Below, piece by piece: positions 52,161 through 63,594 of a stretch of DNA of 64,000 nt. Position numbers and translations under genes: made by a program. The DNA comes from Curtobacterium sp. S6 (GTDB lineage: Bacteria > Actinomycetota > Actinomycetes > Actinomycetales > Micrococcaceae), in NCBI RefSeq assembly GCF_000710345.2, contig NZ_JHEL01000010.1:124001-188000 (forward strand), given 5' to 3'. How positions within the stretch are numbered: position 1 is the stretch's first letter; each line of letters starts with the position of its first letter. Below the pieces are notes generated by a model. It did no database searches. It was not told where the DNA came from and was given only the letters and a program-made list of their open reading frames with translations.

Positions 52161-53558
52161 ATGAGTCCCGCACGAAAGACCTCTCGCAACGCCAACGCCT
52201 ATCGATGCCGCGAATGCGGATGGACCACCGCCAAATGGGTGGGCCGCTGCGGCGAATGCCAGCAATGGGGAACCATTGAAGAGGTCGGGGGCCAGTCCGT
52301 GGCCCGGACGGCACCCGCGCGCAGCGTCGAGACCCCCGCCCGACCCATCGGCGAGGTCGATGCGTCGCTCGCCCAATTCGCCGGGACCGGAATCGAAGAG
52401 TTCGACCGCGTGCTCGGCGGCGGCCTGGTTCCCGGGGCCGTGATCCTCATGGCCGGGGAGCCCGGCGTGGGCAAGTCGACCCTTCTGCTCGACGTCGCCG
52501 CGACCTTCGCCCGGGGCTCCTCGGGGAAAGGGCACGACGTCCTCTACGTGACCGGTGAGGAATCCTCGGCCCAGGTCAAGCTCCGCGCCGACCGCATCGG
52601 GGCCGTCGCGGACACCCTGTACCTCGCGTCGGAGACCGACCTCGGGACCGCCCTCGCCCAGATCGATGCCGTGGCGCCGAGCCTGCTGATCGTCGACTCG
52701 GTCCAGACCCTCGCGAGCGCCGAGATCGAGGGTTCGGCCGGCGGCGTGACCCAGGTCCGGGAGGTCTCGGCCTCCATCACCGCGGAAGCCAAGAAGCGCA
52801 ACATGACCACCCTGCTCGTGGGGCACGTGACCAAGGAGGGCACGATCGCCGGGCCCCGGCTGCTGGAGCACCTGGTCGACGTCGTCTGCCAATTCGAGGG
52901 GGACAAAAACTCCCGTATCCGCATGCTCCGGGCCGTCAAGAACCGCTTCGGCCCCACGGACGAGGTCGGGTGCTTCGACCTCGTCGAGGACGGCATCGCC
53001 GGCGTCTCGGACCCGTCGGGCCTGTTCGTCTCCCGCACGGCGCATCCCGTCGCGGGAACCTGCCTCACGGTGACCATGGAGGGCCGGCGGCCCCTCCTGG
53101 CGGAGGTCCAGGCGCTCCTGGACGAGTCCGCGACCGCACAGCCCCGGCGCGCCACGGCCGGGCTCGACTCCGCGCGGACGGCCATGCTCCTGGCGGTCCT
53201 CCAGCGACGCGCCGGATTCAACGTCGGGAAATTGGACTGTTACCTCTCGACCGTCGGCGGCGTGCGGCTGACCGAGCCGGCCGCGGACCTGGCCACCGTC
53301 ATGGCCCTCGCCTCGGCCGCGGAAGACCGCCCCCTCCCACGCAAGCTCGCGGTCTTCGGGGAGGTCGGCCTGGCCGGGGAGGTCCGCGCGGTACCGGGCA
53401 TCCGTCAACGCATCGCGGAGGTTGCCCGCCTCGGCTTCACGCACGTCATGGTCCCGGCATCCCCGGCGGGCGTCGAGGGAACCCCCGAGGGCGTCACGGT
53501 CAAAGAGGTCGCCTCCGTGGTGGAGGCCGTGGACACGCTGTTCCCGGGACGATCGTGA
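52161..53558 (+). CDS. radA: DNA repair protein RadA (Sms)
   Basis: A RecA-like ATPase/helicase that processes recombination intermediates. The 465-residue protein has a C4 zinc finger (CRECGWTTAKWVGRCGEC, about 17-34) and Walker A GEPGVGKST near 100. The RadA-specific KNRFG motif lies in RAVKNRFGPTDE, and the C-terminal Lon-like domain has LAGEVRAVPGIRQRIAEVARLGF. The start follows TACGAT by 6 bases. The next gene, disA, is 42 bases downstream with its own -10 element, reflecting the common radA-disA pairing. Confidence 0.96.
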   Translation: MSPARKTSRNANAYRCRECGWTTAKWVGRCGECQQWGTIEEVGGQSVARTAPARSVETPARPIGEVDASLAQFAGTGIEEFDRVLGGGLVPGAVILMAGEPGVGKSTLLLDVAATFARGSSGKGHDVLYVTGEESSAQVKLRADRIGAVADTLYLASETDLGTALAQIDAVAPSLLIVDSVQTLASAEIEGSAGGVTQVREVSASITAEAKKRNMTTLLVGHVTKEGTIAGPRLLEHLVDVVCQFEGDKNSRIRMLRAVKNRFGPTDEVGCFDLVEDGIAGVSDPSGLFVSRTAHPVAGTCLTVTMEGRRPLLAEVQALLDESATAQPRRATAGLDSARTAMLLAVLQRRAGFNVGKLDCYLSTVGGVRLTEPAADLATVMALASAAEDRPLPRKLAVFGEVGLAGEVRAVPGIRQRIAEVARLGFTHVMVPASPAGVEGTPEGVTVKEVASVVEAVDTLFPGRS

Positions 53559-53587
53559 GTTCCCGGGCCGGCGCGAGGTTGACGGGT

Positions 53588-53593
53588 TAGGCT
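53588..53593 (+). promoter_or_regulatory. -10 element before disA
   Basis: TAGGCT lies exactly 7 bases before the GTG at 53601. A weak GGAG is between, too close for ideal ribosome binding, so a leaderless start is likely. Confidence 0.5.
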
Positions 53594-53600
53594 GGAGAAC

Positions 53601-54671
53601 GTGCCTACTACCCGGAAGAACCAGCTCAAAAAGACCCTGGCGCTTCTCGCGCCCGGAACGCAATTGCGCGACGGCCTGGACCGCATCCTCCAGGGCCGCA
53701 CCGGCGCCCTCATCGTTCTCGGGTCCGACGAGCCCGTCACGACCATCGCCAGCGGCGGTTTCGTGATCGACACCGAATTCTCCGGAACGGGTCTGCGGGA
53801 GCTGGCCAAGATGGATGGCGCGATCATCTGCAATAGAGAAGTGACCACGATTCACCGGGCCGGTGTTCAGCTCATGCCCGACCCCGAGATCACGACCACC
53901 GAATCGGGCACGCGACACCGCACGGCGGAGCGGGTCGCCAAACAGACCGGGTACCCGGTGATCTCGGTGTCCAAGTCGATGAGCGTCATCACGATCTACG
54001 CGGACGGCCAGCGGTACCCTCTGGAGAAGGCCCAGGAGATCATGGCACGGGCCAATCAGGCCATTCAGACCCTGGAGCGGTACACCGTTCGTTTGGAACA
54101 GGAACTGTCGAACCTCTCGGCCCTCGAGATCGAATCCGACGTGACCGTCCGCAACGTGGCCCTCACGTTGCAACGCCTCGAACTCGTGCGCCGTATCTCC
54201 GAAGAAATCGGAGACAGCGTCGTCGAGCTCGGCGACCAGGGGCGCATGGTCGCGATGCAGCTCGAGGAACTCGTGCTGAATCAGCCGACCACCGAGCTTG
54301 TCTTCCGTGACTATCTCCCCCAGGCTCACGACCCCCAGATCATCCGGCGCGCGCAGAAGAGCCTCGCCGAGCTGTCTCCCGTCGAGCTCGCCGACCCCGT
54401 CGCGGTCGCGCGGGCCGTGGGCCTCCCGGGCGGGGCGGACCTCGACTACACCCTGCACCCGTGCGGCTACCGTCTGCTCAACGGCGTGAAGTCGATCCCC
54501 CGGAGCGTCTCGGAGCGCCTCGTCGCGCGCTTCGACGGCCTCCAGACGCTCATGGCGGCCAACCTCGAGGACCTGCGCAGCGTCGAAGGCATCGGCGAGT
54601 ACCGCGCACGAAGCATCCGCGAGTCCTTGGCCCGCATGGCCGAGACAAGCCTCCTCGACCGCTTCATGTAG
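53601..54671 (+). CDS. disA: diadenylate cyclase DisA (DNA integrity scanning protein)
   Basis: Makes cyclic di-AMP from two ATP and scans DNA for branched structures. The 356-residue protein has an N-terminal DAC domain with catalytic DGA in MDGAIICNREVT (about 74-77) and RHR in SGTRHRTAER (about 108-110). A helical linker near 150-290 is followed by a C-terminal helix-hairpin-helix DNA-binding part with NLEDLRSVEGIGEYRARSIRESL. GTG start. It follows radA and is closed by a good terminator. Confidence 0.97.
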   Translation: MPTTRKNQLKKTLALLAPGTQLRDGLDRILQGRTGALIVLGSDEPVTTIASGGFVIDTEFSGTGLRELAKMDGAIICNREVTTIHRAGVQLMPDPEITTTESGTRHRTAERVAKQTGYPVISVSKSMSVITIYADGQRYPLEKAQEIMARANQAIQTLERYTVRLEQELSNLSALEIESDVTVRNVALTLQRLELVRRISEEIGDSVVELGDQGRMVAMQLEELVLNQPTTELVFRDYLPQAHDPQIIRRAQKSLAELSPVELADPVAVARAVGLPGGADLDYTLHPCGYRLLNGVKSIPRSVSERLVARFDGLQTLMAANLEDLRSVEGIGEYRARSIRESLARMAETSLLDRFM

Positions 54672-54685
54672 CCCCCGAACGCCAA

Positions 54686-54720
54686 GAAACCCCCGAGAGG
54701 CATCCGCCCTCGGGGGTTTC
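54686..54720. terminator. terminator after disA
   Basis: A perfect 12-bp stem (54686-54697 with 54709-54720), 11-base loop. GAAA/TTTC at the base gives a short T run on each strand. It is shared by convergent genes. Confidence 0.85.
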
Positions 54721-54753
54721 TGGCGCGATCCGTGCGTGACCGACCGGTCCGTT

Positions 54754-55566
54754 CTACTGGATCACGATCGCTTGGCGCTGGCTCGGCACACCGTTGACCG
54801 ACACGGTCAGCCAGTAGTAGCCCGGCTGAACCGGTTGCGCCTCTGCCCCGCAGCCGGTCGTGTTCATGGTGCGGTCCCACGATTGAGTGGTCGTTTCGGT
54901 CGCCCCGGCCTGGATGGTGGCCTCCTTGGGCGCGGTGTCGGGGCCGCAATTATTGCTCGAGTACACGTCCGCCGGGCCGGAGGTGATGTCATAGGTGACC
55001 TTGGCGGCGCTCAGGTCCATCGTGCAGGGGTTGGCCGCGGTGTTCTTGACGGTCGCCGTCATCACCGGGTTTTCGCCCTGACCAAAGGTTTTCTTGTCCA
55101 CGGCCGCCTGAACCTCGATGTTCGAGCCGCAGGCCTCGACCTTGGGGGGCTCGCTCGACGTTGGCGCCGGGGCCGCCTCGGCGGAGGATTCGCTCGGGCT
55201 CGGGGATTCGGAAGGCTGATCCGACGGCGACGCCGAACCGCTCGCGCTGGCCGACGAGGAGGCCGAGGCCGAACCGCTGGCCGATCCCGAGGCGGACGCG
55301 CTTCCCGAGGCGGACTGAGACGGTCGGGCGCTGAAGCTGGCGAAATTGTCGTTCGACGACGCGGAAGAACTCGCCTCTCCCCCGCCCCCGAAGCTCGCGG
55401 CGACCTTGCCGACCGCGAACACGATGGCCCATACCAGAAGGATCACCACCAAGAGTGCCAGGATCACCGCGATGATCCGGCGGCGGCGATACACCTCGGG
55501 GGATTCGCGCCGATAGCCATCCTCGTGGTGCTCCCCGTCCGGGGTGGGGTCTTCGTACTCAGCCAT
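54754..55566 (-). CDS. single-pass membrane protein with long Ser/Ala stalk and extracellular beta-sandwich domain
   Basis: A 270-residue protein. The short acidic cytoplasmic N-terminus and RRRR stop are followed by TM at about 31-53. A roughly 85-residue Ser/Ala/Gly low-complexity stalk spans about 60-140. A C-terminal domain with about four Cys (CGSN, NPCTMD, NNCGPD, TTGCGAE) and an Ig-like strand pattern suggests a DUF4232-type fold. The stalk may be a mucin-like, glycosylated spacer. Function unknown. TAGCCT 7 bases before the ATG at 55566 and no ribosome site suggest a leaderless mRNA. It is divergent from mutY. Confidence 0.78.
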   Translation of the reverse strand: MAEYEDPTPDGEHHEDGYRRESPEVYRRRRIIAVILALLVVILLVWAIVFAVGKVAASFGGGGEASSSASSNDNFASFSARPSQSASGSASASGSASGSASASSSASASGSASPSDQPSESPSPSESSAEAAPAPTSSEPPKVEACGSNIEVQAAVDKKTFGQGENPVMTATVKNTAANPCTMDLSAAKVTYDITSGPADVYSSNNCGPDTAPKEATIQAGATETTTQSWDRTMNTTGCGAEAQPVQPGYYWLTVSVNGVPSQRQAIVIQ

Positions 55567-55573
55567 GTGTCTA

Positions 55574-55579
55574 AGGCTA
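55574..55579 (-). promoter_or_regulatory. -10 element of the stalked membrane protein gene
   Basis: TAGCCT on the minus strand ends 7 bases before the ATG at 55566. No ribosome site. Leaderless transcript inferred. Confidence 0.5.
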
Positions 55580-55633
55580 CTAAAACAATCGCCCAACTCA
55601 GGGCACGAAACGAGCCACTACAGTGGTCACGTC

Positions 55634-56641
55634 ATGAATTATTCGACAGCACCGGCCGGGGCGACGGCGAGGGACCGCGATCGCGCCCACGGGACACCCG
55701 CGAAGCCCCTCGACAATCCCCCGGGACGGCTCCACGCCGCGGTCATCGACTGGTACTCGACCCACGCGCGCGACCTGCCCTGGAGGTCGCCCGACCGCAC
55801 GCCGTGGCAGGTCATGGTCAGCGAGTTCATGTTGCAGCAGACCCCGGTGGTCAGGGTCCTCCCCCGGTGGCGGGAATGGATGAGCCGCTGGCCGGAGCCC
55901 GCCGACCTCGCCGGGGCCTCGCCCGGTGAGGCCGTCAAGATGTGGGGACGGCTCGGGTACCCTCGCCGGGCGCTTCGCCTGCACGCCGCCGCCGTCGCGA
56001 TCACCGAGCGCCACCGCGGCCGGGTCCCGGAGGATTACGACGAACTCTTGGCCCTCCCCGGGGTCGGTTCGTACACCGCCGCGGCCATTTCGGTCTTCGC
56101 CTTCGAGAACCGCCAGACCGTGATCGACACCAACATCCGCCGGGTGCACGCGCGCGCCGTCGGGGGAAAGGCCCTTCCCTCGAAGTCCCTGACGGCCGCC
56201 GAGACGCGCCTGGCCGAAGACCTCATGCCGGCCGACGACGCGGCGGCCGTCGCCTGGAATGCCGCGGTCATGGAGCTCGGTGCCCTGGTCTGCACCGCCC
56301 GGTCGCCCGCGTGCGAGCGGTGCCCGATCGTCGACGACTGCGCGTGGGTCGCCGCGGGCCGCCCGGAGCCCGAGTACGTGCCCCGCGGGCAGGCGTGGAA
56401 GGGGACCGACCGTCAGGCCCGCGGGGCCATCATGGCCGTCCTGCGCGAGGCCGAGGGCCCCGTCCCCCGGGAATCGCTCGTGGGCCAGGCCCCTGCGACG
56501 GGGACTGAACACGGCTCGCCGATGCACGCGCTGCGGATGCTCGGTGCGGACCGGGAACAGCTGACGCGGTGCCTCGACGGGCTGATCCGCGACGGCCTGG
56601 CCCGTGAAGAGCGAAACGGCGGGATCGCGCTTCCCCACTAA
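55634..56641 (+). CDS. mutY: A/G-specific adenine glycosylase
   Basis: Removes adenine mispaired with 8-oxoguanine. The 335-residue protein has the HhH-GPD core with the WQVMVSEFMLQQTPV helix, LLALPGVGSYTAAAIS (helix-hairpin-helix), catalytic Asp in TVIDTNIRRV, and the 4Fe-4S cluster ligands C-x6-C-x2-C-x5-C in CTARSPACERCPIVDDC. The tail after the cluster (about 75 residues) is shorter than the Nudix-like 8-oxoG recognition domain of E. coli MutY, a common actinobacterial form. TACAGT lies 9 bases before the ATG. It ends 1 base from the convergent N-acetylglutamate synthase. Confidence 0.93.
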   Translation: MNYSTAPAGATARDRDRAHGTPAKPLDNPPGRLHAAVIDWYSTHARDLPWRSPDRTPWQVMVSEFMLQQTPVVRVLPRWREWMSRWPEPADLAGASPGEAVKMWGRLGYPRRALRLHAAAVAITERHRGRVPEDYDELLALPGVGSYTAAAISVFAFENRQTVIDTNIRRVHARAVGGKALPSKSLTAAETRLAEDLMPADDAAAVAWNAAVMELGALVCTARSPACERCPIVDDCAWVAAGRPEPEYVPRGQAWKGTDRQARGAIMAVLREAEGPVPRESLVGQAPATGTEHGSPMHALRMLGADREQLTRCLDGLIRDGLAREERNGGIALPH

Positions 56642-56642
56642 C

Positions 56643-57179
56643 CTAGCGAGGCTCTGGGGCTCCCAGCGCCCTGATCATGCGGGTATTCCCGAGGGTATTG
56701 GGTTTGACCCGGGCGAGGTCGAGGAATTCCGCCACACCCTGATCCGGTGAGCGCAGCAATTCGGCGAAAACCTCCGGGTCCAAGGTTTCCTGGTGGGTCA
56801 TGACCTCGAAGCCCATGCGTCGGAAGAAGTCGACCTCGAAGGTCAGGCAAAACACGCGGGAAACCCCGATCGTGCGGGCGCGTTCGATCAAGGCTTCGAC
56901 GAGCATCCGCCCGATGCCTCGCCCCCGGGCTTCTTCGCTCGCGGCCAGCGTGCGGACCTCGCCCAGATCCTCCCACAGGATGTGGAGGGCGCCGCAGCCC
57001 AGAAGGCGGGCGTCCCCGGCGTCGTCGCGCTCCTCGACCACCAGGAACTCTTGGATGGCCTCGAAATAGTCCACCGCTTCCTTGGCGATGAGCGCCCCGG
57101 TGTCAACGTACGGCTGCACGAGCCGGCGGATCCCGGCGACGTCGGATGTTTGGGCAGGTCGCAGCGTGAGGGTCGTCAT
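56643..57179 (-). CDS. argA: amino-acid N-acetyltransferase (short N-acetylglutamate synthase)
   Basis: A GNAT enzyme making N-acetylglutamate from glutamate and acetyl-CoA, first step of arginine synthesis. The 178-residue protein is the short actinobacterial type without the amino-acid-kinase domain. Motifs are LRPAQTSDVAGIRRLVQPYVDTG, EVRTLAASEEARGRGIGRMLVEALIE (acetyl-CoA loop RGRGIG) and FCLTFEVDFFRRMGFEV. The ATG at 57179 follows TAAACT by 8 bases, and no ribosome site is present. The surrounding genes are unrelated to arginine, so the assignment rests on sequence pattern. Other GNAT substrates are possible. Confidence 0.85.
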   Translation of the reverse strand: MTTLTLRPAQTSDVAGIRRLVQPYVDTGALIAKEAVDYFEAIQEFLVVEERDDAGDARLLGCGALHILWEDLGEVRTLAASEEARGRGIGRMLVEALIERARTIGVSRVFCLTFEVDFFRRMGFEVMTHQETLDPEVFAELLRSPDQGVAEFLDLARVKPNTLGNTRMIRALGAPEPR

Positions 57180-57187
57180 GGGCGTCG

Positions 57188-57193
57188 AGTTTA
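57188..57193 (-). promoter_or_regulatory. -10 element of the argA-like gene
   Basis: TAAACT on the minus strand ends 8 bases before the ATG at 57179. Leaderless transcript inferred. No strong -35. Confidence 0.45.
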
Positions 57194-57257
57194 CGCCCAC
57201 GGCAGGCCCGCAGGAGAACATGTCTCCTATGAGTCGGCCCGTGCGAGGGTTAACGGC

Positions 57258-57291
57258 ATCGGGGCCGACCCTCGCAAGGGTCGGCCCCGAT
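57258..57291 (-). terminator. terminator after clpC
   Basis: A perfect 15-bp stem (57258-57272 with 57277-57291) and 4-base loop, about 30 bases past the clpC stop. Confidence 0.85.
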
Positions 57292-57321
57292 ATGGCCGGT
57301 TCGTCGGTCCGGTGCGACGCG

Positions 57322-59937
<2,616 letters not shown>

Positions 59938-60025
59938 AGGTGGTCTCCTTGTACGTCTTTGTTTCGATGCTACGCAGAGAAAATCGCTGATCATCAGCTG
60001 TTCGCCAGCGGCGAGACGCAATAAA

Positions 60026-60064
60026 GCTCAGGGCGGAAAATGCGTGAACATTTCCGCCCTGAGC
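60026..60064 (-). terminator. terminator after lsr2
   Basis: A 14-bp stem GCTCAGGGCGGAAA (60026-60039) with 60051-60064, followed on the minus strand by TTTATT. It separates lsr2 from clpC. Confidence 0.85.
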
Positions 60065-60138
60065 TGGAAAAACTACCCTCCCGCGACGTCCCGGGCCGTG
60101 CCGGTGAATCTCAAAAGGGGGTATTCGGCGATGCCGAC

Positions 60139-60483
60139 CTAGGAGTCCTTCTTGCGCGCCGCGTAGTAGGCGTCCTGGATCTCCTGGTGGATGCGTCCGC
60201 GGTCGGAAACGTTGTAACCGTTCTCCTTGGCCCACTTGCGGATCAGGGCGGTCTCCGGGTTGCGGACCTGGCCCGTCCCCTTATTCGCGGTGCGGTTGGA
60301 GTTGCGGGACTGGACCCGACGAGCCTTGGCGGCGTACGGACGGATCGCGTCCCGCAGTTTCGCGGCGTTCTCCGAGGTCAGGTCGATCTCAAACTGGCCA
60401 CCGTCCAAGCCGAAGCGAACGGTCTCGTCAGCGGCGCCACCCTCGAGGTCGTCCTCCAGAATGATCTTTACTTTCTGAGCCAT
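60139..60483 (-). CDS. lsr2: Lsr2 family nucleoid-associated protein
   Basis: An H-NS-like DNA-bridging xenogeneic silencer of actinobacteria that coats AT-rich DNA. The 114-residue protein has an N-terminal oligomerisation part (AQKVKIILEDDLEGGAADETVRFGLDGGQFEIDL) and a C-terminal DNA-binding part with the AT-hook-like RGR in VSDRGRIHQEI, preceded by TALIRKWAKENGY. GAGGAGA precedes the ATG at 60483. It lies between lysS and clpC, the classical actinobacterial arrangement. Confidence 0.96.
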   Translation of the reverse strand: MAQKVKIILEDDLEGGAADETVRFGLDGGQFEIDLTSENAAKLRDAIRPYAAKARRVQSRNSNRTANKGTGQVRNPETALIRKWAKENGYNVSDRGRIHQEIQDAYYAARKKDS

Positions 60484-60692
60484 GAATGTCTCCTCAATCC
60501 TTGTCAGCACTGGTCGGCGCGGATTTGCGTTCTCGACCTCAAAACGATTAGCGAAGCGAGGATCCCCGAACCCGTCTCGCGATACTAAAGTCAATGCGAC
60601 TTAATGTCCGTCTTGAGAGACAGGTTAGCAATCATTAGCGAAAAATTACAGCCGATTAGTGCCGTATTCCCAATGTTCTTCCTGGGAATAAC

Positions 60693-60896
60693 TTATGAAT
60701 CCTTGTCAGCGCGGGGTCGAAAAATCTCGCCGTCGCCTTCCCGGCGCTTGATGTCCTCGTACCAGCGCCGCGCGTCGTCCTCGGAGGCCGCGCGCGCCTT
60801 GCGCTCGGCGCTGTCCGCGCGGAACGCCCAGCGCATCAAGAGGTAGAAGAGTGCACCGATCGCCACAGACGGCAGTAAAACGGCCACATATTCCAT
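60693..60896 (-). CDS. small single-pass membrane protein downstream of lysS
   Basis: A 67-residue protein with one N-terminal hydrophobic segment (YVAVLLPSVAIGALFYLLMRW) and a charged cytoplasmic tail with RADSAERKARAASEDDARRWYEDIKRRE. GAAGG lies about 8 bases before the ATG. It begins 51 bases after lysS and is co-directional, so probably the last gene of panC-lysS. Similar small proteins are often found beside lysS in Micrococcales. Function unknown. The gap to lsr2 is AT-rich. Confidence 0.7.
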   Translation of the reverse strand: MEYVAVLLPSVAIGALFYLLMRWAFRADSAERKARAASEDDARRWYEDIKRREGDGEIFRPRADKDS

Positions 60897-60947
60897 GGCT
60901 AGACCTTCTCTCCGGGCCCGGCGGCCCGATCATCGAACGACCCGAAA

Positions 60948-62465
60948 TTATTCGGGTTTCATCAGGGGAAACAAAATCGTTTCCCTGATCCCCAATCCAG
61001 TGAACAACATGATCAAGCGATCAATTCCCAGGCCGAATCCGCCCATCGGCGGGGCGGCGTACTCCAGGGCCCGCAGAAAGTCTTCGTCCAGTTGCATGGC
61101 TTCCTCGTCGCCGCCGGCGGCCAGGCGGGACTGTTCGGTCAGGCGCTCCCGCTGGATCACCGGATCGATCAGTTCGGAGAAGGCGGTGCCACGTTCCATG
61201 CCGCCGATGATGAGGTCCCAGGCCTCGATGACGCCGGGCTTGCTCCGGTGCGGGCGCGCGAGCGGCTGAGCCGACGGCGGGTAATCGCACACGAAGGTGG
61301 GGTTGATCAGGGTCGGCTCCACGAATTCCTCGAAGAGCTCCATGACCAGCTTCTCGGCGTCCCACGCCGGGTCCACGGAAACGCCGCGCTCGGCCGCGAT
61401 CTCGCGCAGCGTCGACGCCGGGGTCTCCGGGGTGATCTCCTGGCCCACGGCCTCCGAGAGGCCCGGATACACGCCCAGCCAGGCCCACTCCCCCGTCAGG
61501 TCCACCGTGCCGTTCTCGGTCTCGATCTGGTGGATTCCCACGGCATCCGCACAGGCCAAGATGATCCGCTGGATCAGATCGGCCATCGTGTACTGATCGC
61601 CGTAGGCTTGGTAGGCCTCGATCGTCGTGAACTCCGGGCTGTGGGTTGAGTCCACGCCCTCGTTGCGGAAGACGCGACCGATCTCGAAGACCCTGTCGAT
61701 GCCGCCGACCACGGCGCGCTTGAGGTACAGCTCCGTCGCGATGCGCAGCGTCATGTCCTGGTCAAACGCGTTCAGGTGCGTCGCGAACGGACGAGCCGTC
61801 GCTCCGCCGTGCACGAGCTGCAGCATGGGGGTCTCGATCTCGACGTAGTCGTCGTCGTTCATGACCTGGCGAACCGTGTTGATGATCTTGGCCCGCTTGC
61901 GCACGATCTCCTGCGCCTCGGGGCGAACCATGAGGTCCAGATACCGCTGACGGATCCGGGTCTCCTCGTTAAGGTCCTTGTGCAGGGTGGGCATCGGGCG
62001 TAGCGACTTGGAGGCCATGCTCCAGTCGTCGACCATGACCGAGAGCTCTCCTCGTCGGGAGCTGATGACCTCGCCGTGCACGAAGACGTGGTCACCCAGA
62101 TCCACGAGGCCCTTCCAGTCGTCCAGGTTCTCCTGCCCGGCCTTGGCCAAAGAGATCATGGCCTGCAAGCGCGTACCGTCGCCCGCTTGGAGGCTCGCGA
62201 AGCACAGCTTGCCGGTGTTGCGCATGAAGACCACGCGCCCGGCGACGCCGACGACGTCCCCGGTCTCGTCTCCGGCCTCAAGATGCTCGTACTGCTCCCG
62301 AATGGACTGAATGGTCCGGGTCACGGGCACGCCGACGGGGTAGGACTCGCGACCGCGCTTGATCAGCTCCGCACGCTTATCCATGCGGATCTGCATCTGC
62401 TCGCTCACCTCCACGGAGGTGGCGTCGTGCTGGGGCTGAGGGGACGTCGAATCTGAGGTAGTCAC
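60948..62465 (-). CDS. lysS: lysyl-tRNA synthetase, class II
   Basis: Charges tRNA-Lys. The 505-residue protein has an N-terminal OB-fold anticodon domain (about 60-180, with VAGRVVFMRNTGKLCFASLQAGDGTRLQ), then a class II catalytic core with motif 1 around VEIETPMLQL, motif 2 RVFEIGRVFRNEG and motif 3 GFGLGIDRLIMLF. GTG start at 62465. TAGGCT ends 7 bases upstream and no ribosome site is present, so the mRNA looks leaderless. The first 20 residues are variable. Confidence 0.97.
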   Translation of the reverse strand: MTTSDSTSPQPQHDATSVEVSEQMQIRMDKRAELIKRGRESYPVGVPVTRTIQSIREQYEHLEAGDETGDVVGVAGRVVFMRNTGKLCFASLQAGDGTRLQAMISLAKAGQENLDDWKGLVDLGDHVFVHGEVISSRRGELSVMVDDWSMASKSLRPMPTLHKDLNEETRIRQRYLDLMVRPEAQEIVRKRAKIINTVRQVMNDDDYVEIETPMLQLVHGGATARPFATHLNAFDQDMTLRIATELYLKRAVVGGIDRVFEIGRVFRNEGVDSTHSPEFTTIEAYQAYGDQYTMADLIQRIILACADAVGIHQIETENGTVDLTGEWAWLGVYPGLSEAVGQEITPETPASTLREIAAERGVSVDPAWDAEKLVMELFEEFVEPTLINPTFVCDYPPSAQPLARPHRSKPGVIEAWDLIIGGMERGTAFSELIDPVIQRERLTEQSRLAAGGDEEAMQLDEDFLRALEYAAPPMGGFGLGIDRLIMLFTGLGIRETILFPLMKPE

Positions 62466-62472
62466 GGTCTTT

Positions 62473-62478
62473 AGCCTA
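62473..62478 (-). promoter_or_regulatory. -10 element of a leaderless lysS transcript
   Basis: TAGGCT on the minus strand ends 7 bases before the GTG at 62465. No ribosome site. The -35 is weak. Confidence 0.5.
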
Positions 62479-62521
62479 TCGTCGGGTAGCCGGGGAGGAA
62501 GAGTGCGGGTCAGGCGGTCGC

Positions 62522-63478
62522 CTAGATGACGTCCATGTTGTCCAACAGCCGGGTCCCGCCGACCCGGATGGCCGCCAACGCGGTCGCGCGTTCAGAGCCC
62601 TCGGTCGGCGCGGCAAAGGTCAGGGGATCCACGATCTCAAGGTACTCCAGCTCGACGCCGTCTCGCTCAGAGATGCGTTCCCTCGCGGCGTCCACGTCGA
62701 TGCCCGCGTACCCCCGGGAGAGGCCCTCCTCGCGCAGCAGCGCGAGGGTGCGGGAGAGAACCAGCGCGGCGCGGCGCTCTTCTGGGGAGAGGTAGGCGTT
62801 GCGGGAGGACAAGGCGAGACCGTCGTCGTCGCGAACGATCGCGACGGGGCAGACCGTGATCGGGATGTTGAAGTCGGCGACCATGCGCTGCACGAGGGCC
62901 ACCTGCTGGGCGTCCTTCTGGCCGAAATAGGCGCGGGCGCGGTGCGTTCCGGCCGCGGAGACCACGACGTTGAAGAGCTTGTTGACCACGGTCAACACGC
63001 CGTCGAAGTGTCCCGGACGGGCCGCGCCCTCGAACATGGTGCCCAATTCCCCGGAGCTGACCCGCACGAGCGGCTCCCCACCGGGGTACATGGCCTCGAG
63101 CGAGGGGGCGAAAGCGATGTCCACGCCGTACTCACGCAGCAGCTGGAGGTCCTTCTCTTCGGTGCGAGGATATTTGTCGTAGTCCTCGTCCGGCCCGAAT
63201 TGCAGGGGGTTCACGAACAACGAGACCGCCACGACGTCGTTCTGCTCGCGCGCGCGGCGGATGAGGGTTGCGTGACCGTCGTGCAGGGCGCCCATCGTGG
63301 GCACGAGGCCCATGGTCGCGACGCGGGGCTTGCCCGGCTCGCCCTCGGGGTCGACCCCCTCGTGGGCGATACGCTCCGACTCCTCCGCGTGGATGCGAGC
63401 CTCTGCTTCGCCCATGCGTTGGCTGATCTGAGCGAAAAATTCTTCCAGGGTGCGAGCAACAAAGAGCTCACCCGTCAT
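62522..63478 (-). CDS. panC: pantothenate synthetase
   Basis: ATP-dependent condensation of pantoate and beta-alanine. The 318-residue protein has the nucleotidyl-transferase fold: VPTMGALHDGHATLIRRA (HxGH-type), VSLFVNPLQFGPDEDYDKYPRT, YFGQKDAQQVALVQRM, and the SSRNAYLSPEER motif near 225. A charged insertion of about 25 residues in the N-terminal region (AEARIHAEESERIAHEGVDP) is absent in most homologues. AAGGAAGG lies upstream of the ATG at 63478. It precedes lysS and follows the DUF2520 gene. Confidence 0.95.
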   Translation of the reverse strand: MTGELFVARTLEEFFAQISQRMGEAEARIHAEESERIAHEGVDPEGEPGKPRVATMGLVPTMGALHDGHATLIRRAREQNDVVAVSLFVNPLQFGPDEDYDKYPRTEEKDLQLLREYGVDIAFAPSLEAMYPGGEPLVRVSSGELGTMFEGAARPGHFDGVLTVVNKLFNVVVSAAGTHRARAYFGQKDAQQVALVQRMVADFNIPITVCPVAIVRDDDGLALSSRNAYLSPEERRAALVLSRTLALLREEGLSRGYAGIDVDAARERISERDGVELEYLEIVDPLTFAAPTEGSERATALAAIRVGGTRLLDNMDVI

Positions 63479-63594
63479 AGTCGTCCTTCCTTCACCGGTA
63501 CCAAAGTCACGCCGACCGCTCTGGCCGGCCCGGTGTTGAGAGGCCGGCGCGCAGAGAACTACCTCGCCCGATGCGTGAACGGCCGCCATAGAGT

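Noticed and set aside
50982-54458. Very long open frame on the minus strand opposite FUSC, radA and disA
   Set aside because: It runs antisense to three well-recognised genes, has no start with a ribosome site, and its translation lacks any family motif. It arises from high GC content.
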